Assembly (NCBI RefSeq): GCF_963583255.1
Contig: NC_084814.1
Location: 16,911,464 to 16,975,463, forward strand
From: Pyrus communis
Taxonomy: Eukaryota; Streptophyta; Magnoliopsida; Rosales; Rosaceae
Length of the DNA stretch: 64,000 nt
Direction of reading: 5' to 3'
A model generated the notes under the pieces. That model had not been told where the DNA came from, did not search any database, and saw only the letters and a program-made list of their open reading frames with translations. Position numbers and translations under genes: made by a program. Shown one piece after another: positions 46,229 to 58,240 of this stretch. Every line of letters begins with the position of its first letter. Position 1 is the stretch's first letter.

Positions 46229-48700
46229 ATGTTGGACAACATGGACCAAGATGTAACAAAGAAGTTGAAGGGATCGGATGGAACTGCAGTGCCAGTTGGA
46301 TATGACAGTCCCAAGGACGGGAACCTAGTCCTTGAGGCATCAAAGAGGTTCTTTCTTTATTCTTTTTTCATTCACAATGGGGCTAACCTTCGTACAGGAC
46401 AAAATTGAGATTATGAACAGTCAGCTTCCCGTTGGTTCTCTGATGTTGTCACTAGATTTAGCCAAACTAAACTTTTGATCTTATGAACATGTGCAGTTTG
46501 GAACAAAAGGTTGATGGTTTGACTGATGGAAATGATGGCAACACTAAAGTAAGTGTTTTTTTTTTTGTTATGCCTGATCAATCTGAGACAGGCCTCTCCT
46601 TTGAATTCTCCTTTGATTAGATGCTATCTATGCATGAAGTTAAACAGTTAAAGTAATAATGGATTTCTTCTATCAGGCAAAGCACCTCACTCAGAGGAAA
46701 AATGGGTCGGAGAGCATGCAATCTGCTGGTAAGATTAGGTCTTCTCTTTAATTTATATTTTGCAATTGTAATGTGGGACTTTTTCCATCAGGATTTCTGT
46801 TTCTGGGTTTCAATGTGGGAGGGCACAATTTCGTGGCCTGTTTTTGCCCTCCATCATCTGTTGGTTTTGTATAGAAAAGGGGATGGTTCAATCCAGTTTT
46901 GGTTTTACTTGGATAAGTTAGGACTTTGCTACCGTTTGTTTCATAGTTCATAGTGACTGATTTGTTTCCTTAATTATCTGAATGACAGAAAATGATGTGA
47001 AGGTTCATACTCGGGTCAGTCCTACAACTAAAGGGGAAACGAATGAGAATTCCAAAAGTGTTTCCGGTACTGCGCCTCCTGCTGTTGGTTATATTGGAGT
47101 ATCTCTTGGGCCGCCATATGAGACAGTAGGAATTAGCACAGCTTTTGTTGCTCCTTCTGCTGGTTCTGGGTTTCCCTTTGGTGCACCTGTTCTGGTATGG
47201 AAATATTTACCTTATTGATTTTGGTACTACTTATTTGTTTGCAAGCTTATGCCTTTCTATTTCAATTTGAATTGTAGATAACGGTTTAAAGAATTGCGGG
47301 CTTTGATACTTCTCTATTTGTTTGTTTTGAACAACGCTCAGTTACTGGTTTGATTGAAATCATGAGACTGATGAAAGATTACGGATTTGGAATTTCCTCA
47401 AATTTTGTGAGCCAGAGTTAGCTGTGAAACAAAGCCCATCTTAAGATTCTGCAGGGCGGTTATTTGCTGAACCGTTTTTATATTCATGACTTTTGAGTAC
47501 TGTTGAGTCCAGACTCATCTTGGATGCACCAAATTCTTAGATAACTCATAGATGTTCTGCTATTCACACTATTGATTCACATGTTGATTTCCTCAGGATG
47601 AAAGGCAGATGAAACGAGAGAAAAGGAAACAGGCTAACAGAGAATCTGCAAGGAGATCTAGGTTAAGAAAGCAGGCTGAATATGAGGAACTGGTGAAGAC
47701 ATGTGAATCCTTAAACGCAGAGAAAATGGCTCTTCAATCCAAAATAGAAAAATTGAAAGGGGATTCAGAGACACTGAGGCTTGAAAATGCCGCATTAAGG
47801 GTACTTCTCAATGTTCTCATAGAATTTCTTGAGCTGTTGGTCTGTTCTTAGTTATTTTTTATGTGTACCAAGTTGTCACGTTCTCTTTTCTTTTTAGGGG
47901 TTATATTCATTTGTTGTTATAGTAAGCGGATTCTTAAAGATCAACAATACAAATAGGGAGTTGAAAGAACAAAGTTTCTAGGTTGTTCTTCGTGCAAAAG
48001 TTTGGAGGTTGACTTATGAACTGGTAGCATATCCCGAGCCCAAGGCTGGGTTCATAGGAGTGGGCTTTAGGTTAGTTTAAGCTTTTGCATATGCACCAGC
48101 AATAGTTACCCAATAGGGAAACACCAGTATATTTTACCCAAAAAACAGTAGGCACTTGGACAACTATGTTCAGATTGTTTTGATTTCTGATGTCCAGCAT
48201 ATACTTAGAGTAACTAAGCCATCTTCACATTGAATTATCATGTTTTTTTTTATTTTGGTTGCCAAATATTGACCAAGAGTACAAATTTGCCAGCGTAGTG
48301 AAGGGTGTGGTGTTGGGATGGGTTTTGTTGTGATGTGTTGTAGCACGTGCTACAACGTTAAGTTGAACATGAAAAATCGAGGAAAACTGATTTGGTCCAT
48401 CCTAGCTTGTTTCAACCTAAGCTATATTTACATTCACTTGTAGCTCGATCTCACATGTGTTCTATCTTGTAGGAGAAGCTGAAAAATGCTCAGGCAGTGA
48501 CGCAAGGAGGGATTGCTGCAGTCAAGATTGAAGTAGACTTGGAGCTGCCAAATGATGCCAAAAATATAATTAGCAACTTGGGTTCTGTAAGCAGGAATGG
48601 TGAACTGGATCGCGAGAAACATGAAAGTTCCATGTCTGAAGCCAAGTTCCATCAGCTGTTGGAATCAAACTCTAGGACCGATGCTGTTGCTGCTAGATGA
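46229..48700 (+). CDS. G-box-binding bZIP transcription factor, short form lacking the proline-rich N-terminus
   Basis: Group G bZIP related to GBF3/CPRF1, which binds CACGTG G-box elements as a dimer in the nucleus. Exons (plus): 46229-46347, 46497-46548, 46677-46728, 46989-47194, 47597-47800 and 48473-48700. All are GT-AG and in phase, giving 286 aa. The basic region KREKRKQANRESARRSRLRK has the invariant N-x7-R (N157, R165). It is followed by a leucine zipper with heptads through ESLNAEKMALQ and LKGDSETLRLENAALREKL. The tail ends KFHQLLESNSRTDAVAA as in GBF3/CPRF1. The region before the basic domain matches the middle of group G proteins (KKLKGSDG, DGNDGNT). The usual proline-rich N-terminus of about 100 or more residues, with its PPY-rich text, is missing, and relatives are about 400 aa. 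The leader shows no upstream exon encoding it. This may be a true short paralogue or a degenerating copy. Confidence 0.85.
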
Positions 48701-49068
48701 TAAGGAAGCTGGTGTTGTCTGCAGCCTCACATCACACTCGGTGGACTGAAAAATCTAATTAACTTAACTTTTGGTTTGCGACCAGCAGGTGGAATACAGG
48801 AAATTCCGAGCGGAAGGTCAGAAATAGAAGTTTCTAATTTATTGTTCCTTTAGAATTCAACTCTCCTTTGTGCTATGATGTCCTAGATTCGAGATTGTCT
48901 TGGGGATTTTGTGATGAGTTTAGGTGAGGCTAAAACTGTGTTTACATATTATGAACATGAACATTCCAAAGGATTGGTCTCTGAAGTTACGTGATTCGTA
49001 ATTGTTACTGCAGACTTCTTGTTAGATTGACAGAGTGTTCTATTTAACCGGGTTAAGCATTATATTTT
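48701..49068. other. Likely 3' UTR and spacer after the bZIP gene
   Basis: Non-coding sequence directly after the stop codon. No other feature was recognised. Confidence 0.4.
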
Positions 49069-49220
49069 AAGGATAACTAATAAAACGGACTTGAAAACTT
49101 TGAATTTTAACGATAAGGACAAAATAAAAGGTAAAGTGAATAGTATCACGATTGATTCTTTAGTGTAAAAATGTGATTTTTCGTTAAGGTGAACAGTACC
49201 AGGAGCTTTTGGTTAAAGTT
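49069..49220. mobile_element. Intact copy of the short MITE found split at 38110
   Basis: It reads GGACTTGAAAACTTTGAATT ... AAGTGAATAGTATCACGATT ... GAACAGTACCAGGAGC, i.e. both halves of the 38110 element without the solo LTR. There is no coding. Confidence 0.65.
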
Positions 49221-51604
49221 CCCTATATTTTATCCTTGTACTAGAAATTCGACCATGCCGATGAGATTCTAATTGTTTGGAATTTCGACTGAAAATGTAA
49301 ATATATGGAATCATTATCGGCACTAGAAAATGTCATTGCGAATTTCACTCTCATTTATTTCATTGAGGACTACAATATGACTATTTTTGGAGCATCAATA
49401 GCATCTTCGTTAATCAATACTAAGCATATATTACACACTTTGTATGTGAATACTTTTTATTTTTGTTTTAAAATGGGAAGGAGAGAGAGAGAGAGTAGAG
49501 AATGTTCCAGTGGGGAAAGGGGTTTTTGTTTTTTATTTTTTATTTTTTAATATTATATATACGCTAAAAATACATATAGGTGAGATTTCAATAAAAAAAA
49601 AACACCAAAATTTGGTTTCGTGAAACTATATCATCGTCCATTATTTTTTTTCTATTATAGAAGACTAAATAATATTTTTATCTTTTTTTTTCTATTAATA
49701 GGTAGTTTAAATAAATATCTTGTTTAAAGTTTTAGCACATAATCATATTATATTGCGGTATCCATTCTACGCTTGACTATTGGAGAAAGTCATGAGTTCA
49801 AATGAAATGATATTTTAAGTTTTTGAGTTGAAGGTGCAAATGGATATAATTGGCTGGTGAAAAGTGCAATTCAAAAGAGGAACTTGAAAGAAAGCCACCA
49901 AGTCCCATCAAAAGGGATTTTCAAAGGTAACTTTGATAGTACCTTTGATTGCACCTAAGAATAAGATGCACGCTCCTCAATTTTGTGTGTTGGCGACATT
50001 GCACCTAGAGTTTTATCCATGACATTGAATTCAACCCCAAATCATCCTTTTCTCTCTCTCTCTAGTGCCTTTCAATTCAAAGCTTAATACTTAATAGTGA
50101 GACAAAATTGTGGAAAAGAAATTATGGGTCATTAGGAAAAAGAGTTTGGTATGCTAGACTTCTGAAAAACTTTCTATGCATTTCTCCTGTGTTTAGGCAT
50201 CTCTTTTGTGGGGTCCAGTTGAAGTTTCTCTTAAGTGTGTTTCCGTCGTGATCCTTCATGTATGAGTGAAAATTAAATAACGTTAGATGCGTATACCGTC
50301 ACGTAATGAGTATTATTGACATAAATTTTGTATTATCGTTTATTAGTATTAAATTATAAGACATGTGTGTCGAATACAAGAATGAATACAATCTGGGCCA
50401 TGGCAGAATCTCCCCTCGAATACATGCAAATTCAGTACCATCATATTTTTGTTTGTATTGTAACTTGTCCATCAATAAACTATTTGAATTTGCCTTGTTG
50501 GGAAGATGAGACTCACTAATCCGTCCCAAGGATAATATTCTTTATCCAATTTTCAAGTGATGAAGGAAAAGTTGCTTCAATCAAATATTTTCATCATCAA
50601 TTTTCCTTGGCCGATGTCTAATGCAGACGATGTGAATGGTTCACCTCAAATTATGCAGAGTTTATTGAATATATTTTGGCAATAAATTACAAATACATCA
50701 TGTATTATACCAAAATCCAATATACCACATTAAACGTGTGAAAATATCAACAAATTTACGTATCCATGATTTTTAACTAAAAATTCCGCCGTTTAATACT
50801 ATCACATTAATGAAATAGACTCACGCAAATTTTTCTCCACAATCAAGCAATCGAAAAAGTCAAAAACTTGAAATTCCCACTTTGTTCTCGATTTTCCCTT
50901 CTTTTGAAAATGGATTAGTTAATTCAGTTAGAGAGGATGGCACGTTCATACTTGTCTATATCACGTGTGGAAACCAGCAAAGACTAATCATGGTTGGTTG
51001 GTTGCTCAAGTTTCCACGTCTTGTACGCACATGTAAATACACATAAATAACATATTTTAAACTTGTAAATGCAAGTGGTATTAATTTAGTCTCAATCTGT
51101 TCATTACCCTCCTAAGATATGCCTAAGGACTTTAATCTCTTGTATATTATTTGACATTTCAATATTTGTTTATCAGGAGTGCTCAAACGCTAATCCTTTC
51201 GAGTGGTTTGTTGCATAGATGGATTAGATTTATATTTGATATTTCCGCCCACAAAGGTGTTTTGACCTCATTTCTTCTTAGTCACAGCCTTCAATTTTTC
51301 TTTCTGTTTGTTAGACAAAACTGTTCCCATCATAAATGCTTTTTGTTTTGGTTTGAAACCCCATTGTGCAGGAATTTTAAGACTGTTTGGTTTCATTCGT
51401 TGGGTAATTAATCATCCTGTATTTCTTTCAGAAAATTTGGATCTGTTCGAAAAGTGAGAGAGGGGAATTGGTAGTTGGGAATTTGGTTTCAGTTCACAGG
51501 AAAGTATAGGTTTTGTCACGAGAAAGGTTCATGTGAAAGTTGAGTTTCAGCTGCTCGATTGAATGAACAGCTAACCACTTTGTTCCCTGTTTGAAGCTGG
51601 TTTC

Positions 51605-51605
<1 letters not shown>
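49221..51605. other. Long spacer, no gene seen
   Basis: AT-rich with a short GA repeat at about 49483-49497. No conserved protein, tRNA or clear transposon ends were recognised. The part after about 51400 is the likely promoter and leader of the epimerase gene. Confidence 0.4.

Positions 51606-51645
<40 letters not shown>
51606..51645. repeat. (AG)20 microsatellite in the leader of the epimerase gene
   Basis: Twenty uninterrupted AG units ending 45 bp before the start codon at 51691, most likely within the 5' UTR or core promoter. Confidence 0.9.
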
Positions 51646-51648
<3 letters not shown>

Positions 51649-51690
51649 TCTGTTCATTCAATTGATGTTCTTGCTTGCTGTGTTCTTGAA

Positions 51691-53222
51691 ATGAATCCTT
51701 CTGGAGCAGCAGTTGAATTTTCGAAAGACAAGAATGGAATCGATCAAGTTCATCTTCACAACCCGCGAGGTGCTTCCGTTAGGGTTAGATTTCTTTTACC
51801 TTCCTGTTTCTACTATCAAGCAGCATCGATATTGTATCAACTTAATCACCTGCGTAGTTCATTTAGAACGGAACCATTCAATATAAGTTGTATTTAATTA
51901 GAAGTCTAGAATTGCTGATTTTGTAGTTTAAATGCGTTCTGATGTCGTGCAAAAACAATCCAGGTGAGCTTGCACGGAGGCCAGGTTCTTTCCTGGAAAA
52001 ATGAACGCGGCGAGGAATTGTTATTCACTAGTAGCAAGGTGAAGAATTTCTTCAGACTTCTTCATTGTTATCCATGAACTGTTGGGAAATATGTACACTG
52101 ATGCTAGAGCTGGCTAATATATTTTCTGTTTCGTCTTTGTAGGCGATTTTTAAGCCGCCAAAAGCAGTCCGAGGAGGAATTCCAATCTGTTTTCCGCAGG
52201 TTGGGACCGGATCATTGGACCAAAATGGGTTCGCCAGGAACAGAATTTGGGCCATCGACAATGATCCTCCACCACTACATCCAAATTATTCAAATGGAAA
52301 AGCCTACATCGACTTGCTGCTCAAACCATCCGACGATGATCTAAAGATTTGGCCACATAGGTAGCACATATAGCAGCATGAATTCTGAAAAAGTAGCATG
52401 CTAATGCTCTGTGTACTTGAAATATTTGTTTGTGACATGATGGTTTGAAACATGTTTTGCAGTTTTGAGTTTCGCCTTAGGGTGTCGCTTGCAGCAGAAG
52501 GGCATCTAACGCTTATATCGCGCATCAGAAACATCAACAGCAAGCCTTTCAGTTTTTCATTCGCTTTTCATACGTATTTCTCCATTTCGGATATCAGGTA
52601 CATAATCTTCAACTAATCGTAATCTAATTAAAGACTAATTGAAGTTCCGAGGTCTAAATGAATTTAATCTGGACTGACAGTGAAGTGAGGGTTGAGGGAT
52701 TGGAGACTCTAGACTACCTAGACAACCTATGTCAAAAGGAGCGGTTTACAGAACAAGGCGATGCCTTAACATTCGAATCTGAGGTAATTGTGTTTTCCCA
52801 AAACCTTCTCGAGTTGTCAGTTGATCCAAAACTCTCCTGCTTATGAAGTGTTATTCATTTTCCATCAGGTGGACCGCGCTTACCTTAAGTCTTCGGATGT
52901 GATAGCTGTTTTCGATCATGAAAAGAAGAGGACATTCACCGTGCGAAAGGAGGGACTTCCAGATGTTGGTAAGAATCATGTTCTACCAAGCAAACTTAGA
53001 CATATGGATTGGTGACAAATTAAAATCTTGTGTTCTTGAACTTTACATGTACTAGTTGTATGGAATCCGTGGGAGAAGTCCAAAGCAATGGCGGATCTTG
53101 GAGACGACGAGTACAAACAAATGCTTTGTGTTAATGGAGCATCAATCGAAAAACCAATCACCTTGAAGCCCGGCGAGGAATGGACGGGTCGATTGGAGCT
53201 CTCTGTTGTCCCTTCCAGTTAA
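51691..53222 (+). CDS. Putative glucose-6-phosphate 1-epimerase
   Basis: Aldose 1-epimerase-fold enzyme of the YMR099c/At3g61610 type, predicted to interconvert alpha and beta anomers of glucose 6-phosphate. Exons (plus): 51691-51783, 51964-52038, 52143-52360, 52463-52597, 52681-52783, 52869-52968 and 53056-53222. All are GT-AG and in phase, giving 296 aa, close to the family length. Motifs in order: VSLHGGQVLSWKNERGEELL, then KAVRGGIPICFPQVG, then GFARNRIWAI. The catalytic-type His is in FAFHTYFSISDI (H165). NPWEKSKAMADLGDDEYKQM follows, with the conserved Glu in NGASIEKPITLKPGEEW (E273). There is no transit peptide, so a cytosolic location is likely. It is intact. The leader contains an (AG)20 repeat. 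Confidence 0.93.
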
Positions 53223-54579
53223 ATCAAGAGGCTGCAAATGACTTGCAGGCGAAGAAATAAACCTAAAGTATTACTTGGGGTCGAAAAATTCGACAATGTT
53301 TGCAATAAAAAATCAGTAAGAGCATGATCAATACCTTTAATTTTGGTTCATGTTTCTTAATCGATTTCGTTTCGACGGAGGCGGAGATATATTTTTGCTT
53401 CTCCCCATTGTAGCTGTAACCTGTAACCTGAAAATGTATATGGTTCGTCTCAATTTAGTTGTGGAAATTGTAATTTGTACACCGCATGCAATAGATTGCA
53501 GAGACTCAAAAATAAGAGAAAGTTAATCATGTTTTTTGGTGGAATATAACGTCGTTTCTTAATTTATTTATTTTTGTAGAGGATAAGAAATCTTTTGGTT
53601 TCACCCATGAATCTAAAATCTGAGGCAGAAGAGGACTAAGTTGGTGTAAATTGTAACAAAGCAAAGCCTCAGAGGCCACGAAGAATGGAGACGAAAACTT
53701 GAAATGCACAACTTTATCAGAGGCTAGTTTCGGAACAAGATTCTATCTGGAATCTCTTTTTGAGGATCCTAGAGATCGGTTCATTTTATCCCTTCATCAT
53801 TCATTATGTGATTAGAAATCATTTTGAATTTTTAATTTAAAATTAAACATTAACAGTACCTACTGAAAGCTGGTCGTACAATACACGATAAACAGATGAG
53901 ATAAATTGAAAGCATGTGCTTTATGGGCCCACCATGCTTCCGCTGCACCACCTTGCAGATATACAACTGTGAGGGCTTTTTTTTTTTGTTTGGGCCAAAC
54001 AGAGTAAAGGCCTTGTGGCCCATATGATCATGTCCAAACTTTTCTGCAAACGGTGGTCCTCGTCATTTTGAAGGATGTTAGACTTGGAGCACAGATCTTC
54101 ATGTGTATTGCCAAAACTAGGGTGTTATATGACGAGATATTTACTCGAAATGATGGACAATAGATTAGTATTAAACGCAGTTTTCACGATATTCGAACAT
54201 AATTTTTTTTTACTTATAAATGAAAAAAATATATTATCAAACTGTAATACTAAGAGATACAATATTATGAACTTGGCTTTAAATAATTAGATACATAGGG
54301 TTTACCAAAAATAAATAAGATTTTTGTCTTTTCAAAACTAGTACTCATATAAGTGAAAGAAAATTGTATTTACTCTAAATGTGCAATTGTTTTGTCATCC
54401 AACTGTAATAGAAACACACTTTTTATATAATTTTGAAATTCAAAATAAAATAAAAAAGTTATGAACACGTTTTTCTGTAATTTTGAAATTCAAAAGAAAA
54501 AAAGTTAAGAACACGTTTTTCACCAGAAGGTATTAAATGATTTTTCCTTTTGACCGGCATGGTGGCTCTTGAATAAAGA
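53223..54579. other. Spacer with a MITE remnant
   Basis: The first part is the likely 3' UTR. A fragment at about 53735-53900 (AAGATTCTATCTGGAATC ... GAGGATCCTAGAGATC) is a partial copy of the 54580 MITE. No gene was seen. Confidence 0.45.
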
Positions 54580-54800
54580 GATAGGATTCTGGCCGGATTT
54601 TTTTTTTTTGAGGATCCTGAAGATCTTTTAATTATATTTGTTCATTGTACATCATACGATCAATTTTCGTCAGATACTGTTTGTGTTTAATTTTAAATAA
54701 TATAATTTAAAATAATTTTTGACCGCAAGATGTACGATAAAAAGACAAGATTAAAAAATTTTCGGAATCCTCACAAAGAGGATTCGGCGAGAATCGTATC
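54580..54800. mobile_element. MITE with GATAGGATTCTGGCCGGA end
   Basis: The left end GATAGGATTCTGGCCGGA pairs with the right end TTCGGCGAGAATCGTATC. The arms continue as GAGGATCCTGAAG and CGGAATCCTC. 221 bp, non-coding. It lies 26 bp left of the fold-back element. Confidence 0.6.
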
Positions 54801-54826
54801 TTTTTGAAAAAATGTTATAAAATAAA

Positions 54827-55945
54827 TGGTTTTTATCACAAGTGGTTCCTAAGATTGATTAAACTTATCATTCCCTCACTTTCAAAATCAATGTCATCCT
54901 TGACATTTGCTACCACACATTAATTTGGTCATTCCGTTAATATTCCGTCAACTATTCTGTTAGTTTGTATGTGGAACCCAGAAATCCAATGAAATGGTGA
55001 CACGTGGATTTACACAAAATAAGGATTTTTATCACAAATGGTCCCTCACATTGATCAAACTCCTCATTTTGGTCCCTGAGCTTCAAAAATCGATAACTTT
55101 GGTCCCTGACTTTCAATACCGCACGTCAATTTAATCCTTCTGTTAAAGTTTCGTCAATATTTTTGTCCCACTAATCCAAGCATATGATGCCACGTGGATT
55201 AGCTACAAGAAACTTTATTTTTTATTTTTTATTTTTTTTAGACTTAAAACTAAAAGTAAAATAAGAAACTAAAAATCAAAACTAAAAGAAAAAATAGTCA
55301 TCGTCGTTTTCATCAGGGTATGCTAAAAAAGAAAGGGAAGACACTATGACATCACTAAAGTACTTGGCTTCCTAAACTCACTCCTCATTCTCTAGTCGGT
55401 TATAAACCTATCAAATTTGAATTGAATTTGGATTCGATTTTGTCGAATTTAGATAGAATTTTTTTTCAATTTGGGGTTCTGAGATGCGAGAAAAATGCCA
55501 GCGTAGAATACTCGTTCGTTGGTTCGCTCTTAAAAAAATAGTTTCTTGCACTTAATCCACATGGAGTCATATGATTGGATTAATGGGACCACATCAGCAC
55601 ACAAACAAAAAATATGGGTGAAATTAAAACGAAATGACTAAATTGATGTGCATAGTGAAAGTTATGGACCAAATTTATCGATTTTTGAAACTCAGTGACC
55701 AAAATGAGGAGATGGATTAATGTCAGAGACCATTTGGATAAAAACCTTTATTTTGTGTAAATCCTCATGTCACAATTTCATTAGATTTGTGGGTTCTACG
55801 TACAAACTGAATAGTTGACGAAATCTTAATGGAATGACCAAATTGATGTGGGGTAATGAATGTTAGGGACGATATTGATTGATTTTGAAAGTGATGGATC
55901 AAGATGAGTTTGATCAATCACAATGATCATTTGTGATAAAAATCC
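54827..55945. mobile_element. Fold-back Mutator-like element with about 390-bp inverted arms
   Basis: A 1119-bp element flanked by a perfect 9-bp duplication TAAAATAAA (54818-54826 and 55946-55954), the size typical of Mutator-like transposition. The arms at 54827-55211 and about 55546-55945 are inverted copies of each other. Each arm contains two related tandem units that begin TTTTTATCACAAATGGTCC or a variant. The 330-bp centre has no coding. It would fold into a very long hairpin. Confidence 0.82.
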
Positions 55946-56103
55946 TAAAATAAAAAATATTAAGAAGTCGTCTTTGTGAATCAACTTTCTGAGTCCCTGT
56001 CTTTGAGCTTGACCGACCAACGACAATTGCGGCTTTGGTCTACTAAATAAAGCAGCGATGCATTCTTTGCTAAAGACCACAACCCAAATTCTGCAATAAA
56101 TCC

Positions 56104-56173
56104 ATCAGAGCCTGGTTTCGATCCAGGGACTTGTGGAGTTATGGGTCCACCAACCTTTTGCTGCCCCACTGAT
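56104..56173 (-). pseudogene. Initiator tRNA-Met-like pseudogene
   Basis: The minus strand follows plant nuclear tRNA-iMet. It has GGTGGACCCATAACTCCAC at the anticodon arm (anticodon CAT), a T-arm CCTGGATCGAAACCAGG and a 3' end GCTCTGAT. The acceptor stem lacks two bases at the 5' side, and the anticodon loop appears to have one extra base. It is therefore probably a dead copy or the head of a tRNA-derived SINE. Confidence 0.65.
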
Positions 56174-57469
56174 TAGTTTATATTATTTTATTGTTCAACT
56201 AGTGCCGATCAAGCTAAAACTCTCCTTCACAAAACATAGACATGCATGCTGGTTTGAAATTGTGATGCTTTGAAAAAAAGAAAAAAAAAAATTTGCTTAT
56301 TATAAAATCTGGAGCATCAAATTTATTTGGTATAATGACAAATATAACCCCCCATATTTTAGGAAATTACAAATTTTTGCTCCTAAATTATTATCTTTGA
56401 TAATTATTATATTATATTAAATTTCATATCATTTTTTGTCATTTAACATGTTCACTACAATTTTATAAAAGTTTACTAAACTTTCAGACTTTTTTTTTTT
56501 TTTTGGTTAAAAACACTTTTACAACAGAAAGTTTATCAAACATTCAACAACTTTATTTTATAGCTGTTTAATCTAACAACACAAGAGAAGCAATTTTTTA
56601 GAAAGTACAACAATATCAAACTAGCCCGCATAATAGTTACATTATTTAGAGCGTATATGATTTTTTTGAATGCGAACAAGTTTGAATCTTCTTTATTCGA
56701 TAACATGCGAACAAGTACAAAGAGAAACAGAGAAAGAAAGATAGAAACAAAGTAAGAAAAGAAAAAAAAAACAAACAAACCCCTTACATGACAGTAACGT
56801 GCGCATATTCATCCCTTGATTTATTCACATTTCTCTCTCACTACAAGTAGTCCTGTGTAAATTTTTGCTTTTGCATAAGGGAGAAACGAAAATTCATTGT
56901 ACAATGAGGGCTGGTTTGGTATTCTTGTACTTTGAAAAAAAAATTGTTTCTGCTGTGCTGTGAGAATAAGCAGCTGTGAAATAAAGCAGCAGAGTATTTG
57001 GTAAACTTTTTTGTAAAAGTGCTTTTGGAAAACAAGAAGCAGTATGATAGTGTTTGGTAAATTTTTATGCAAAACAATTATGATTGTGTGAAATGACTAA
57101 AAAGGGTATAATACTAGATGTGCTATTAATTTAATTTTCTTAACAAATAAAGGTGAATTACTAAATATACTTTATTTTTAAAAGAAAAATATTTATAAAC
57201 TTTATCTTAAATATTAATTAGTATGACAAACTAATTCAATTGAAATATTTCAGATTGAATAGCTATAATTCATTAGTACAATATTGTTAATGTACTTGAA
57301 AGTAGTTTAATTAGATGCATTCATCAAATCCACGCCCACTAACCAAGCTTCAATTCCTTTCTTTGTCTCTATCTCTCTCTCTCTCTATCTCTCAATTTTC
57401 CCAGTTTTGTTTCCTGTCTCTGTCTCTCTTTCAATTTTCCCGAGAAAATTCAACACCAACAACCAAATC
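56174..57469. other. AT-rich spacer with MITE-like pieces and a CT-rich leader
   Basis: A hAT-MITE-like stretch lies at about 56905-57065 (GGGCTGGTTTGGTATTCTTG ... AAGCAGTATGATAGTGTTTG). A CT microsatellite at about 57366-57428 sits in the leader of the broken gene that follows. No other gene was seen. Confidence 0.4.
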
Positions 57470-57902
57470 ATGGAAGAAAATCACGCCGCAGCTTTCGAAT
57501 CAATCGCCAACGGTGACCACCACGATGCCACATCCACTGCCGCAAATGACTACAACAATACCCATCACACCCACGCCAACAACGACCACAGCTGGCAGAA
57601 GGTCACCGGAAAGCACCCGAGGAAGAAGAAGGAATCAAACGCTGAAGTAATCAATAATCAGAACAAGCTCGTCCCCGACATCGCGAGCGCCAACGGAAAC
57701 GGCGTTTCCAATCGCTGGAGAAACAATCAAAGGATCGGCGCCAACGGATTCTCGAAGCTCAGAGGGCCAATGTCGACCTCGACGATGTTGCTCCGGTAAG
57801 ATCGAAGCTCCGGTCCAATGACGAGGATGGGGATAATAGCAATGATGAAGCTGCGGCGCAGAATGTGAAGGCCAATGAGGCGAAGAAGGGTAGGATTGCC
57901 AA
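57470..57902 (+). pseudogene. TMEM214-homologue first exon, frameshifted and truncated
   Basis: From ATG at 57470 the frame gives MEENHAAAFESIANGDHH ... NDHSWQKVTGKHPRKKKES, the N-terminus of plant transmembrane protein 214 homologues. Near 57705 the frame shifts by one base. The conserved continuation FQSLEKQSKDRRQRILEAQR, then ANVDLDDVAPVRSKLRSNDE, is in the next frame up to about 57902, where a donor-like GGTAGGATT follows. A lost T in GGCGTTTCC explains the shift. The remaining exons (the long helical body and C-terminal membrane segments) are not found downstream. It is best read as a gene fragment left by duplication or rearrangement. Confidence 0.75.
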
Positions 57903-58240
57903 AAACTTTCATTAAAGGGTTATTGTTCACCCGCGTTTAGGTTTGCGCAGAAGCTGAAAAGCTAGTTTTTCAAAGCTGCCTTTTGCTGCTTCTGTTTTTT
58001 AGTTTTTTTTCACCCAAAACTGTGAAAAAAAGCTGAAGTTTGAAGTTTGCCAAACACCAAAAACTCTCCCAGCTTTTTTTCATACCAGTTTTTTTTTAAA
58101 TCACCTCAACCCCAAACCATACCTGAGTCCTACTATGCATCAGTGCATTCAATACATTACTTTTTAAGTGGCTCAGGTTTAGTCGTTGGATACTTTGACA
58201 TTTTTCAACTCACCCAATTATAAAATTAATTTAACAATGT
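57903..58240. other. Spacer with a MITE-like AAGCTGAAAAGCTAG segment
   Basis: Sequence of the AAGCTG/CAGCTT-rich type at about 57948-58080, resembling hAT-like MITEs. It interrupts the region where the TMEM214 homologue should continue. Confidence 0.4.
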
